Shown piece after piece: positions 1 through 7,913 of a stretch of 27,919 nucleotides of DNA. Source of the DNA: an uncultured Bacilli bacterium (GTDB lineage: Bacteria; Bacillota_I; Bacilli_A; RF39; UBA660); the NCBI GenBank assembly GCA_910576925.1, contig CAJTKB010000015.1:1-27919 (forward strand), written 5' to 3'. Positions within the stretch are counted from its first letter, which is position 1; each line of letters starts with the position of its first letter. Below the pieces are notes generated by a model. That model worked only from the letters and a program-made list of their open reading frames with translations. It made no database searches and was not told where the DNA came from. A program made the translations under genes and the position numbers.

Positions 1-50
1 ACTGCAACTATATAGTCTTTTTAGGGTTGCATTTACTTTTGCAGTTCAGT
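1..50 (+). mobile_element. Possible right-end remnant of an IS3-type element
   Basis: The first 50 bases resemble the right end of the decayed IS3-family element at 3020-3067. Both contain a run like gactatNNata..gtc, then TTTTTAGG, then CATTTA(C/T)TTT, then TCAGTT. In the second copy this stretch covers the last transposase codons, the TAG stop and the terminal bases. A 7-base inverted pair (ACTGCAA at 1-7, TTGCAGT at 39-45) is also present. The match is short and judged by eye, and the body of the element would lie outside the window, so this is tentative. Confidence 0.35.
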
Positions 51-87
51 TAAAATGAAGGTGTTTTACATGTAACTTAAAATTGTG

Positions 88-116
88 TTGACTATAATAA
101 TTATGAATTGTATAAT
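88..116 (+). promoter_or_regulatory. Sigma-A-type promoter for the surface protein gene
   Basis: TTGACT at 88-93 and TATAAT at 111-116 are separated by exactly 17 bases. This is close to the housekeeping consensus and leaves a leader of about 95 bases before the start codon at 219. It lies just outside the presumed IS remnant at 1-50. Confidence 0.8.
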
Positions 117-218
117 ATATAATATAGGTAGTATATAGTGGTTAAAGTATAGAAATGTATTATGTGTAAATAATATAGATAATTTACAAAGAGATTGTTA
201 AGTAATAGGAGGAGTTAT

Positions 219-1778
219 ATGAGTAGAGAGGAAAAAGATAATAAAAGAATGATATTTACAGTAGTAAGTCTTTTATTATTAGTAATAGTTGTAATAGGAG
301 TAAGTTATGCAGCATTTAGTTATGCAAAAAGAGGAAGTAAAGAAAATGTAATAAAAACAGGAACTATTACAATGACTTATACTGAAGGATCTAATAAGAT
401 TAGTATAAATAATGCTGTACCAATGGAAGATTCTGTAGGAAAACTACTATCTAATAATGATCAGGTATTTGATTTTACAATAAGTATAAATATAATAGGA
501 AATACAACAATAGCTTATGAAGTAACAGCAGAAAAAGATGATACATCAACCCTTGGAAATAATGATGTTAGGATATACTTAGAGAAGTCAACTGATGCAA
601 CAAATTACAGTGCAGTAAAAAATCCAAGTGGATATATACCATTAGGAGAAGAAGATGAATTTAAGGCAAGTGCGAAAGAGATGAGACTAGATGTAGGAAG
701 TACAACAAAGACAGCAACATATTATTATAGATTAAGAATGTGGATATCAAAAGATTATGGCGTAACAAATGAGTCAAGATTCTTTACAATAAGAGTAAAT
801 GCATATGGAAGTGATAATGTAGTAATAAGTGAAAAACCAGAGCCAATGAGTCCAGAAGACTTTGTAAATAAAAAAGCAAATCCTCCAGGTATAACAGATT
901 ATACAAATGGAGATCCAACTCAACCATATGTATTTGAACATCCTGCAACAGCTCAAACACCAGCATTAACAGATTATAGATATATAGGAAATGATCCAGC
1001 TAATTATGTAGAGTTTAATGATGAGATATGGAGAATAATAGGAATATTTGATGTGGATGATGGAACAGGTAATTATGAGAAAAGAATGAAGTTAATTAGA
1101 CTTGGTTTATTGACTGGTAGCGATGATCAGAATTTGTGGGATGTATCGGAATTTAAAAATAATAATTGGAGTAAAGTAACTTCGATGCAGCTATTAAATA
1201 GTGGAGATTATTATAATAGGAGTGGGGCATTTTCTACAAGAGGTTTAACTGTAGAAGCAAAAGCGATGATAGCAGATTCAAAATGGTATCTTGCAATTAC
1301 TGATGGTATTCTACAGGGGTTAAAAGGATCTGATTATTATAATATTGAAAGAGGACAACTAGTTTATGATAATAATCCAATTAATTGGATAGGAAAAGTT
1401 GGACTAATGTATCCTAGTGATTATGTATATACTTATGCAAATGGAGTTGATGATGACTGCTATACAGATGTAATTAGCTGTGGGGCTTATAATGGTAGTA
1501 GTTGGATATATAAAACAAATTATAGATCGGATATTTATGAATTAGAGAAGGAATCTTCTTTGAAAATTGCATTTACTATTTTTGGTGGTTTTAGCAAAAA
1601 TGTTAGTCTTTCAAAAGTAATTATTATAGGTATGGTTAGTCCATCTTTAGGGAGTCATTCTCCTTTGAGTGAGCGAGCTTCAAATTATATTCTCCGTCCA
1701 GTTGTATATCTTTCATCAGATATTAAAGTTGTAGATGGAGAAGGAACTCTTTCAAAACCATATAAATTGAATAAATAA
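219..1778 (+). CDS. Secreted SipW/TasA-like surface protein with RPVVYL-type C-terminal domain
   Basis: Unknown surface protein of 519 residues. The start is ATG 219, preceded by TAGGAGGAG at 206-214; a TTG at 195 lies upstream of this ribosome binding site and is unlikely. Residues 11-34 form one hydrophobic segment ending SYAAFSYA, like the N-terminal segments of SipW-processed TasA/camelysin proteins. Residues about 45-210 (beginning GTITMTYTEG) look like a beta-rich secreted domain. A second domain starts near Y253 with the motif VEFNDEIWRIIGIF, contains two close cysteines (C414, C421), and ends with RPVVYLSSDIKVVDGEGT (from R493) close to the C-terminus. This C-terminal ending is common in surface proteins of gut Firmicutes. 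Substrate or partner is unknown. A decayed relative lies at 18644-19015. The gene sits alone between IS3-like sequences under a strong promoter. Confidence 0.8.
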   Translation: MSREEKDNKRMIFTVVSLLLLVIVVIGVSYAAFSYAKRGSKENVIKTGTITMTYTEGSNKISINNAVPMEDSVGKLLSNNDQVFDFTISINIIGNTTIAYEVTAEKDDTSTLGNNDVRIYLEKSTDATNYSAVKNPSGYIPLGEEDEFKASAKEMRLDVGSTTKTATYYYRLRMWISKDYGVTNESRFFTIRVNAYGSDNVVISEKPEPMSPEDFVNKKANPPGITDYTNGDPTQPYVFEHPATAQTPALTDYRYIGNDPANYVEFNDEIWRIIGIFDVDDGTGNYEKRMKLIRLGLLTGSDDQNLWDVSEFKNNNWSKVTSMQLLNSGDYYNRSGAFSTRGLTVEAKAMIADSKWYLAITDGILQGLKGSDYYNIERGQLVYDNNPINWIGKVGLMYPSDYVYTYANGVDDDCYTDVISCGAYNGSSWIYKTNYRSDIYELEKESSLKIAFTIFGGFSKNVSLSKVIIIGMVSPSLGSHSPLSERASNYILRPVVYLSSDIKVVDGEGTLSKPYKLNK

Positions 1779-1819
1779 AATGTATTTTCTTAAATATCTT
1801 TATTATATAAAATTTTTTG

Positions 1820-1856
1820 ATAGATTAGTTAAAATTATAACTAGTCTATTTTAATA
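1820..1856 (+). terminator. Hairpin terminator after the surface protein gene
   Basis: ATAGATTAGTT (1820-1830) pairs with AACTAGTCTAT (1839-1849) through one G-T wobble, with an 8-base loop, followed by TTTAATATT. The T-run is short, so it is a plausible rather than strong intrinsic terminator. Confidence 0.55.
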
Positions 1857-1876
1857 TTATTAATGTATTTTTTGCT

Positions 1877-2201
1877 GATATAAGATATTTTTATAAAAAG
1901 ACAGGAATGTCGATAAGTTCTATATCAAAGAAGTATGATATAGCAATTAATGGCGTGACTTATTTAACAAAGTTAATAGTTAAACAAGGATTTGAAATAT
2001 TAAGAAAAAATACCAGTATGCTTCATACAAATATGAAAAAAAATAATTTGAACCAAAAAAAATGAAACTATAGAAGAAGAAAACGAAAGATTAAAAAAGG
2101 AAAACTTATATTTAAGGGCGGAGCTAGAATATGTGGAAAAATTGAGAGCATTGTTCAAGCAAGGAGGGATCGACAACAGAAGAAAAAATAAGTGTTGTTA
2201 G
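1877..2201 (+). pseudogene. IS3 OrfA remnant (helix-turn-helix protein)
   Basis: From about 1877 the frame reads a first helix-turn-helix like those of IS3 OrfA proteins (KKTGMSISSISKKYDIA). The second helix-turn-helix is missing and the frame shifts near 2040-2070. The coiled-coil/leucine-zipper part then reads EEENERLKKENLYLRAELEYVEKLRALF and stops at TAG 2199-2201. A run of six A at 2183-2188 is in the place where these elements use programmed frameshifting into OrfB. Not functional. Confidence 0.7.
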
Positions 2202-3047
2202 TGAACTATGACTAATATATCCATTAAAGATTTTTCTTAGTATTTCTGGATTAGCTAAATCAGTATATTGTCATCTTTATCTAAAACAGATAAAGATGAT
2301 AAAAATAAAGAAATTATAGATAAAATAAAAGAAATATTCTTGCATCATAGAGAAAGATATGGTTATCGTAGAGTTACTTTAGAATTAAGACATAAGGGAT
2401 ATGAGATAAATCATAAAAAAGTTTATAGAATAATGGTTAAATTAGGTTTGAAGCTATTAAAAGGAATAAAAGAAAATACTCTTCTTATAAAGGAACAGTT
2501 GGTAAAATAGTAGATAATATTATTGATAGAAATTTTGAAGCAGATAAACCAAACAAGAAATGGTATATAGGTGTAACAGAGTTAAATCTTAGAAATGAGA
2601 AGATTTATTTATCACCAATTATAGATGGTTTTAATCAGGAAGTAAATTCCTATAGTATTTCTAAATCACTTAATTTAGAACAAATAAATGATATGCTTGA
2701 TAAAACGGATAATAGGGATTTGGAAGCTTTAATATTTCATTCAGATCAATGATGGCAATATCAACATCACTCTTACTAACAACAGTAAAAAGATAAAGGT
2801 TAAATCAAAGTATGTCCAGAAAAGGTATAATTGATTAATGGAAAATCTTTTTGGACTATTAAAGACATAAATGTTCTATGACTAAGAAAATCAATATAAA
2901 ACTATTGACGATTTAATGATTGCAATAAATAACTATATTGTTTATTATAATCTTGATAGAATTAAAGTGGAATTAAAAGGACTGTCTCCTGTAATTACAG
3001 GCTACAATCCTCTATTAGAGACTATTTATAAGATGTCCAATTTTTAG
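2178..3047 (+). pseudogene. IS3 OrfB transposase remnant (DDE integrase)
   Basis: OrfB enters at EKISVVSEL, followed by a TGA in place of the expected arginine and then LIYPLKIFLSISGLA. The longest open piece is at 2268-2510 (YGYRRVTLELRHKGYEINHKKVYRIM). A frameshift near 2460 leads to NKKWYIGVTEL, where the usual WxTDVTEF first catalytic aspartate reads glycine (codon 2570-2572). The second aspartate is kept in HSDQ (2738-2749) but is followed by a TGA stop where glycine is expected. The third motif survives as MSRKG..LMENLFGLLK with a small deletion. The end reads LKGLSPVITGYNPLLETIY and stops at TAG 3045-3047. Inactive: one catalytic residue is lost and several stops are present. Confidence 0.75.
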
Positions 3048-3064
3048 GTTTCATTTATTTTATC

Positions 3065-3820
3065 TCAGTTTTTTTTATTGGTATTTTCTTCCGTTTTATT
3101 CTCTTCTTGTTTGTCATCTGGTGTGTTTGGAATTTCAACTTCTGTTGGAGGAGTCTCTGGTTTTATTTCTTCTTTTTTTGGAGGAGTTACTTGTGGTTCA
3201 AATACTTTTATTGTTCCAGTATATATTTTGTCTTTGTATTTAACTGTATATTGATAGGTTCCAGCATTATTTGTGTTTACTTTTGAAGTATCAATTTTTA
3301 TTACAGCTTTAGCTTCCTCTGGAATATCTTCTACTATATAGTCATTTAAATTTTGTGGTAAGTTGGATCCCTTTTCTATATTTATTTCTTTTAATGTCAT
3401 CTTTTCAATTGTTGGAAGTTCTTTTTCTTTTACATTTACAGTTCCATTATATTTTTTATCTTTATAACTTATAGTATAAGTATATGTTCCTTTTTCTGAC
3501 ACATTTACTAGCGATGTATCTAGTTTAAATTTTTTTAATACTTTTTCATCTATTTCATTTAAATTTTCTATATAGTCTTCAATATTAACACTTATTGGAA
3601 CATTTACCTCTACTTCTATTTCTTTTAGTTTTGGTACATTAGTTTTTTGTTTGCCAAGACTTTTTTCAACTATTTTTATTTTTACTTTATTTTTTGGCTT
3701 TTTAAATTCCATCTTATTTAATACTGCACCACTAGTTAGGGATATCATACCTGAAATTATTAGTGACATCATTAATATATTGGTACCAATCTTGTTTTTG
3801 TTAATTGTTCTTTTTTTCAT
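3065..3820 (-). CDS. Secreted protein with two tandem Ig-like repeats
   Basis: A 251-residue exported protein of unknown partner. ATG at 3818-3820 follows GTGAGGA. Residues 12-34 form one hydrophobic segment after a lysine-rich start, either a signal peptide or a membrane anchor; no lipobox cysteine is seen. Two related beta-sandwich-like repeats follow, at about 66-131 and 143-207. Each ends in a matching pattern, KGTYTYTISYKDKKYNGTVNV in the first and AGTYQYTVKYKDKIYTGTIKV in the second. The tail (208-251) is rich in Pro, Glu, Lys and Asn, like a wall-spanning linker, but no sortase motif is present. The stop lies at the edge of the decayed IS, so the IS may have replaced an original C-terminus. 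A strong promoter is seen upstream. Confidence 0.8.
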   Translation of the reverse strand: MKKRTINKNKIGTNILMMSLIISGMISLTSGAVLNKMEFKKPKNKVKIKIVEKSLGKQKTNVPKLKEIEVEVNVPISVNIEDYIENLNEIDEKVLKKFKLDTSLVNVSEKGTYTYTISYKDKKYNGTVNVKEKELPTIEKMTLKEINIEKGSNLPQNLNDYIVEDIPEEAKAVIKIDTSKVNTNNAGTYQYTVKYKDKIYTGTIKVFEPQVTPPKKEEIKPETPPTEVEIPNTPDDKQEENKTEENTNKKN

Positions 3821-3853
3821 ACGCTATCCTCACACTTTTATCTTTATAACTAA

Positions 3854-3882
3854 ATTATAGTATAAATAACGACAATTCTCAA
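3854..3882 (-). promoter_or_regulatory. Promoter of the Ig-like repeat protein gene
   Basis: On the minus strand, TTGAGA (3882-3877) is followed after 17 bases by TATAAT (3859-3854). It lies 34 bases before the start codon. Confidence 0.75.
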
Positions 3883-3899
3883 TATTTTTTTTAATTTTG

Positions 3900-3928
3900 T
3901 TGAAATTTATATTAATTTAACATATAAT
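3900..3928 (+). promoter_or_regulatory. Promoter of the NfeD/SPFH pair
   Basis: TTGAAA at 3900-3905 and TATAAT at 3923-3928 with a 17-base spacer, 21 bases before the ATG at 3950. It runs back to back with the promoter at 3854-3882, forming a compact divergent promoter region. Confidence 0.75.
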
Positions 3929-3949
3929 TCTATTAAGGAAGTGAAGTTA

Positions 3950-4366
3950 ATGACTTTTTGTTGGTTATTAGTATTTATTGTTTTATTACTAATAGAAATT
4001 TGCACAGTTAATCTAGTTTCTATTTGGTTTGCTATAGGTGCTTTGGCTAGCTTATGTGTATCTATTTTTACTAATAATATGATTATTCAATTAATAGTAT
4101 TTATTGTAGTGAGTTTTATTACATTAGTTATTACAAAACCTTTACTAAAAAAAATTAAAATAAACAAACATTTTACTAATTTAGATAGGGTTATTGGAAT
4201 GGAAGGAATTGTTACAGAGGATATTAGTAAATTTAAAATAGGAGAAGTTAAAGTTGATTCTAAAAGATGGAGTGCAAAAAGTGATGAAGAAATAAAAAAA
4301 GATTCTATTGTCATAATAGAAAAAATTGATGGGGTAAAACTCATTGTTAGAAAGAAGGAGAGCTAA
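3950..4366 (+). CDS. NfeD family membrane protein
   Basis: Short NfeD-type protein of 138 residues, the usual partner of SPFH/stomatin proteins in the membrane. ATG 3950 is chosen because AGGAAG (3936-3941) lies 8 bases upstream; the in-frame GTG at 3941 overlaps that site. Residues 1-67 hold three or four hydrophobic segments. The C-terminal part (about 78-138) matches the small OB-fold-like NfeD domain, with VIGMEGIVTEDI, a GEVKVD(S)KRWSA stretch and a KDSIVIIEKIDGVKLIV end. The next gene starts two bases after the stop, so the two are translated together. The family is thought to help organise membrane microdomains; the exact role is unknown. Confidence 0.85.
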   Translation: MTFCWLLVFIVLLLIEICTVNLVSIWFAIGALASLCVSIFTNNMIIQLIVFIVVSFITLVITKPLLKKIKINKHFTNLDRVIGMEGIVTEDISKFKIGEVKVDSKRWSAKSDEEIKKDSIVIIEKIDGVKLIVRKKES

Positions 4367-4368
4367 TT

Positions 4369-5265
4369 ATGGCTATTGTTATTATTTTTTTAATTATTGT
4401 TTTAATTATTGCAAGCGGAGTAAAGATTGTTTCACAATCAAAAGCTATGGTTGTGGAAAGACTAGGTGCTTATCATGGAACTATGAAGACTGGTGTTAAT
4501 TATAAAATACCTATAATTGATAGAATTGCTAGTGTTGTATCACTAAAAGAAGTTGCAAGAGATTTTGCACCTCAACCAGTTATTACAAAAGATAATGTTA
4601 CTATGCAAATTGATACAGTTGTATATTATCAAATAACTGATCCTAAGCTTTATACCTATGGTATTGAAAATCCAGTTAGTGCAATTGAGAATTTAACTGC
4701 AACTACACTTAGGAATATAATTGGAGAATTAGAACTTGATGAGACACTTACATCACGTGATATAATAAATTCTAAGATGAGATCTATTCTTGATGAAGCA
4801 ACTGATGCTTGGGGTATCAAAGTTAATAGAGTAGAGGTTAAAAATATTTTACCTCCTAGAGATATTCAGGAAGCAATGGAAAAACAGATGAGAGCTGAAC
4901 GAGAAAGACGTGAAGCAATTCTTAAAGCAGAAGGTGAAAAGAAATCAGCAATTTTACTTGCTGAAGGTGAGAAAGAAAGTATGATTTTAAGAGCTGATGC
5001 TAAGAAGGAAGCAGCAATTCGTGAGGCTGAAGGTGAAGCTGAAGCAACTATAAAGATAAAAGAAGCAGAAGCTAAAGGTTTAGAATTAATTAAATCTGTA
5101 AAATTAGATGAAGCAACTTTAAAAATAAAGAGCTATGAAGCTATGATAGAAGTTAGTAAAGGAGAATCAACTAAAATTATTATTCCAAGTGATTTACAGA
5201 ATCTTACTACTGTTGGAACTGTAATGAATGAAATGTTTGATAAAAAGATTAATAAAGATAAATAA
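4369..5265 (+). CDS. SPFH/stomatin-family membrane protein (QmcA-like)
   Basis: A 298-residue SPFH-domain protein. Residues 1-20 form the single N-terminal membrane anchor. The SPFH domain begins with SQSKAMVVERLGAYHGTM and includes the strongly conserved stretch DNVTMQIDTVVYYQITDP and TLRNIIGELELDETLTSRD. Residues about 160-240 form a long charged helix with repeated KAEGEK/LAEGEK/EAEGEA units, a coiled coil used for oligomer formation. The length is typical of bacterial slipin/QmcA proteins. It follows the NfeD gene by two bases; this NfeD-SPFH pair is a widely conserved arrangement linked to membrane microdomain organisation and quality control. Confidence 0.93.
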   Translation: MAIVIIFLIIVLIIASGVKIVSQSKAMVVERLGAYHGTMKTGVNYKIPIIDRIASVVSLKEVARDFAPQPVITKDNVTMQIDTVVYYQITDPKLYTYGIENPVSAIENLTATTLRNIIGELELDETLTSRDIINSKMRSILDEATDAWGIKVNRVEVKNILPPRDIQEAMEKQMRAERERREAILKAEGEKKSAILLAEGEKESMILRADAKKEAAIREAEGEAEATIKIKEAEAKGLELIKSVKLDEATLKIKSYEAMIEVSKGESTKIIIPSDLQNLTTVGTVMNEMFDKKINKDK

Positions 5266-5290
5266 AGTGTTACTTTTGCACTTTTTTCTT
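5264..5290 (+). terminator. Weak hairpin terminator after the SPFH gene
   Basis: AAAGTG (5264-5269) pairs with CACTTT (5279-5284) around a 9-base loop, followed by a T-rich run. The stem is short, so termination may be partial. Confidence 0.4.
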
Positions 5291-5307
5291 TTCTTTTCAT
5301 AATTTTC

Positions 5308-5316
5308 TGTTATAAT
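5308..5316 (+). promoter_or_regulatory. Extended -10 promoter of the acidic protein gene
   Basis: TGTTATAAT (TG, one base, TATAAT) at 5308-5316, 23 bases before the ATG at 5340. No good -35 is seen at the expected distance, which is typical of extended -10 promoters. Confidence 0.55.
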
Positions 5317-5339
5317 TTTTCTTAAAGAGGTGGTTCGTT

Positions 5340-6431
5340 ATGAGGAAAAATAAGAGCAAATATAATAAGTATAATATTATTAATTCTTTAATAGGAATTG
5401 GAAAGAAAATTCATGATTGCTATGATAAATTAGTTATTATAGAAGTATATTATGATGTAGAGGATAGAGCAGATGAAGTGAAAGAAATATATTCTATAAT
5501 TAGAAAGTATCGTGAATTAGAAGATATAATGTTTTCTAAGTTAACTAAGTTTTGTATTGATAATAATGAAATAAATGATATTTATGATTATCTTTTTGAT
5601 ATTTATAAGATTAAAGAAGATACTAATTTTTTATTTTACTATATTGATAATTATGATAGGAATATAGAAGTTTTAAGATTATTAGAAAAGGTTTATTCTA
5701 TAGAAAGTGACGAGGAAATGGAAGAAGATAATTCTAAAGAAAATATTGGTGGATTACAAGTTGTTTTGCTTAATAAAACTTCTAACCAGAATGTTGATGA
5801 TAAAGTTGAAAGTATTGATGATAATATTTCAAATTTAATGTTTTTGCTGAATGAAGAAGATGTTTTGTTATTTATGGACAAAATAGATGCATATTTGGCA
5901 TTATTTTCTGATAATCAAGCAGAGGATAATCTATTGATTAAGGAGCAGTTAATTAGAGCTAAGTATGATATGATTTTTTTAACAAATAGTCTTGAAACTA
6001 TGATGTTTGAGGATGATTATTCACTTTATCCTTCATCATTTGTTAATGCAAAAGAGATAGCAGCTAGAGAATTAAATATGAATGATGAGGAGATAGATAT
6101 AGAATATGATTCTATTAGAAAAGAAGAAATACTTAGAATGGCAGAGAATCTTTCTCAAAGAAAAAGTAATAATGACAGTAGTATAAAACAATTATTGAAA
6201 TATATTATTATTGATGTTTGGGCAGATACTATTCCTGATTGGGTATTAGCTGATGTTATCAGTGAATTGTATGTAAAAGTTAATAATTCTTATAATGATA
6301 ATATATTTCAAGCAAGAACAAATATTTATAATAAATTGTTTCAAACATATAAAAATAGAATTAGTAAATTTATACCTGAAGAAAGTAATGACAAAGGGGA
6401 AAAAGAGAAGGTTATGGCTAAAAAAAGCTAA
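5340..6431 (+). CDS. Acidic cytoplasmic protein of unknown function
   Basis: A 363-residue protein that I do not recognise. ATG 5340 follows AGAGGTGG. There is no signal peptide or membrane segment. The sequence is largely helical and acidic: residues about 1-120 are predicted helices with many charged residues, 121-160 is an acidic, low-complexity linker (SDEEMEEDNSKEN), and 160-350 is again helical, with a tryptophan-containing stretch IIIDVWADTIPDWVLADVI near 283-302 that is the most conserved-looking part. It ends in a lysine-rich tail. Its stop codon overlaps, by three bases on opposite strands, the stop of the convergent glycosylase gene. Confidence 0.7.
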   Translation: MRKNKSKYNKYNIINSLIGIGKKIHDCYDKLVIIEVYYDVEDRADEVKEIYSIIRKYRELEDIMFSKLTKFCIDNNEINDIYDYLFDIYKIKEDTNFLFYYIDNYDRNIEVLRLLEKVYSIESDEEMEEDNSKENIGGLQVVLLNKTSNQNVDDKVESIDDNISNLMFLLNEEDVLLFMDKIDAYLALFSDNQAEDNLLIKEQLIRAKYDMIFLTNSLETMMFEDDYSLYPSSFVNAKEIAARELNMNDEEIDIEYDSIRKEEILRMAENLSQRKSNNDSSIKQLLKYIIIDVWADTIPDWVLADVISELYVKVNNSYNDNIFQARTNIYNKLFQTYKNRISKFIPEESNDKGEKEKVMAKKS

Positions 6432-6907
6432 TCTTCTTTTATTTTTAAATATTCTGTTATAATTTTTTCATATGATATAGAAGCATTAGCTGGAGAAGTA
6501 CTTGGCAAATATATTGCTTCTATTTTTGTTGTTTCATAGATATATTTATTATATAAGTTATATGCTTTTTTTCCAGTTGTAAATATCTTATTTATTTTAG
6601 TTTGTTTTATTATTGAATTAATATCATTCGTTATTACATTTTTTATAGATGAATCACTTGAACCAGTTATAGTACAAGATTTGATAACATCCCATAGAGC
6701 AATATTATGCTTTTCTAATAACTTCTTTTTTTCATCTATAGTTAGAGGAATTTTTTCTTCATAAATAGAACTTAATATGTGCCAAAATCTATTTTGCTTG
6801 TGGGCATAATAAAATTTATCTTCTCTTGATTTTACACTAGGAATACTTCCTAATATTAGAATTTTAGATTCTTTGTTATAAACTGGTTCTATTTCGTGTT
6901 CTACTAT
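6428..6907 (-). CDS. DNA-deoxyinosine glycosylase (UDG superfamily), start codon unusual
   Basis: A complete 159-residue reading frame, easy to miss because it has no ATG, GTG or TTG start. It encodes a uracil-DNA-glycosylase-superfamily protein of the deoxyinosine/hypoxanthine glycosylase type, which removes deaminated adenine from DNA. Visible motifs counted from the proposed start: LILGSIPSVKSRE (17-29), FYYAHKQNRFWHIL (32-45), HNIALWDVIKSC (67-78), GSSDSSIKNV (82-91) and LPSTSPAN (134-141), the family's C-terminal motif. The best start is ATA at 6907-6905, overlapping the TAG stop of the radical SAM gene as ATAG, with AAGGA eight bases upstream. An ATT further upstream is another option. 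The stop is at 6430-6428, overlapping the end of the convergent plus-strand gene. The identity is sound; the start is not. Confidence 0.85.
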   Translation of the reverse strand: MVEHEIEPVYNKESKILILGSIPSVKSREDKFYYAHKQNRFWHILSSIYEEKIPLTIDEKKKLLEKHNIALWDVIKSCTITGSSDSSIKNVITNDINSIIKQTKINKIFTTGKKAYNLYNKYIYETTKIEAIYLPSTSPANASISYEKIITEYLKIKED

Positions 6908-7839
6908 AGTTTCTTTCCTTGATATGTGTTTCGTAATACCATCTCCTTATCAATGTCATTTAGTACTGTGAATTTTTTTACTAACCATAATGGTTCTATT
7001 AAATCTTCTTTTTTAGGATCTCCTGTTATTCTATTTATAACTATTTCTGGTCTTAGTAATTCTAATTGATTTATTACTATATCGATATATTCTTCTTTTG
7101 TTAAAACGTGAAATTTTTCTTTTTCATACATTTTTGCTAGAGTTGTATCTTTAGTTATACTTAGCATATGGATTTTTATTCCTTGAATATCTAGAGAATT
7201 TATATACTTTACTGTATTTATCATATCCTCTTTAGTCTCATAGGGTAGACCATTAATTATATGTACTACTATATTAATATCTCTTTCTCTTAATTTTTTA
7301 ACCATATCTTCAAAATTCTTTAGAGTGTGACATCGATTGATTAAATTTGTTGTTTTTTCGTTTGTTGTTTGAAGACCTAACTCAATAGTAAGAAAAGTTT
7401 TTTTGCTTATTTCTTCTAAGTAATTAAGACACTCTTCTGTTATTGAATCGCTTCTTGTTGCAATATTTAATCCTATTACATTATCGATTTTTAATACTTT
7501 TTCATACATATTTTTTAGTTTATTAATTGGTGCATAAGTATTTGTTCTTGCTTGAAAATATCCTATATATTTGGCATTAGGCCATTTTTTACTTAAAATA
7601 TCTTTAACTGAGTTAAATTGTTTTGTTAAGCTTTCTTCTTTATTTCCAGCATATTCGCCACTACCTGATTTTGAACAATATATACATCCTCCATAACCAA
7701 CTGTACCATCAAGATTAGGACAAGTAAAACCAGCATTTAAACTAACTTTGAAAACTTTACATCCAAATTTTTTCTTATAAAAATAGTTAAGTGTGTGATA
7801 TCTTTTATTATCTAAACTATATTTAAAAACTTTGCTCAT
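6904..7839 (-). CDS. Radical SAM protein, YhcC/YtqA family
   Basis: A 311-residue radical SAM enzyme of the TIGR01212/YhcC-YtqA type. ATG at 7839 follows AGGTGAT. The iron-sulfur cluster cysteines are C40, C52 and C55 (CPNLDGTVGYGGCIYC), the unusual long spacing CX11CX2C of this family, followed by the conserved KSGSGEYAG. Later motifs include YFQARTNTYAP, IATRSDSI and ELGLQT, and VVHIINGLP..ETKEDM, typical of the Elp3/MiaB-like radical SAM core. The exact reaction of this family is not firmly known. The downstream glycosylase gene overlaps its stop, so the two are likely one transcript. Confidence 0.9.
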   Translation of the reverse strand: MSKVFKYSLDNKRYHTLNYFYKKKFGCKVFKVSLNAGFTCPNLDGTVGYGGCIYCSKSGSGEYAGNKEESLTKQFNSVKDILSKKWPNAKYIGYFQARTNTYAPINKLKNMYEKVLKIDNVIGLNIATRSDSITEECLNYLEEISKKTFLTIELGLQTTNEKTTNLINRCHTLKNFEDMVKKLRERDINIVVHIINGLPYETKEDMINTVKYINSLDIQGIKIHMLSITKDTTLAKMYEKEKFHVLTKEEYIDIVINQLELLRPEIVINRITGDPKKEDLIEPLWLVKKFTVLNDIDKEMVLRNTYQGKKL

Positions 7840-7857
7840 TTAAATCACCTTTTTTCT

Positions 7858-7887
7858 TTTACTAGTATAACATAAATGTGCTATACT
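7858..7887 (+). promoter_or_regulatory. Promoter of the VanY-type gene, overlapping a divergent promoter
   Basis: On the plus strand, TGCTATACT (7879-7887) is an extended -10 with TTTACT (7858-7863) 18 bases upstream. On the minus strand, TGTTATACT (7872-7864) is an extended -10 for the radical SAM gene. The two divergent promoters overlap within about 30 bases, so polymerase binding may be mutually exclusive. Confidence 0.55.
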
Positions 7888-7913
7888 TGTATTAAATAAT
7901 ACGGAGGTTAATG

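Larger units (their letters stand above)
1877..3067 (+). mobile_element. Decayed IS3-family (IS150-like) insertion sequence
   Basis: The stretch encodes recognisable but broken OrfA and OrfB of an IS3-family element. OrfA shows the pattern SISSISKKYDIA..GVTYLTKLI, then jumps to the coiled-coil ENERLKKENLYLRAELE, implying an internal deletion. OrfB shows HHRERYGYRRVTLELR and ends LKGLSPV..GYNPLLETIYKMSNF. Several stops and frameshifts break both. The length of about 1.2 kb is shorter than an intact element of this group. The left terminal repeat is not visible; the right end lies near 3047-3067, abutting the 3' end of the minus-strand gene at 3065. It cannot move by itself. Confidence 0.8.

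Noticed and set aside
774..966. Minus-strand frames opposite the surface protein gene
   Set aside because: They have no ribosome binding site and lie fully inside a well-supported gene; their composition mirrors the coding strand.
3651..3860. Plus-strand frame opposite the Ig-like repeat protein
   Set aside because: It is a shadow of the signal segment of the minus-strand gene and its end lies in the divergent promoter region.
6456..6464. TGTTATAAT resembling an extended -10 promoter
   Set aside because: It lies in the coding sequence of the minus-strand glycosylase (reading KIITEY) and has no plus-strand gene behind it.
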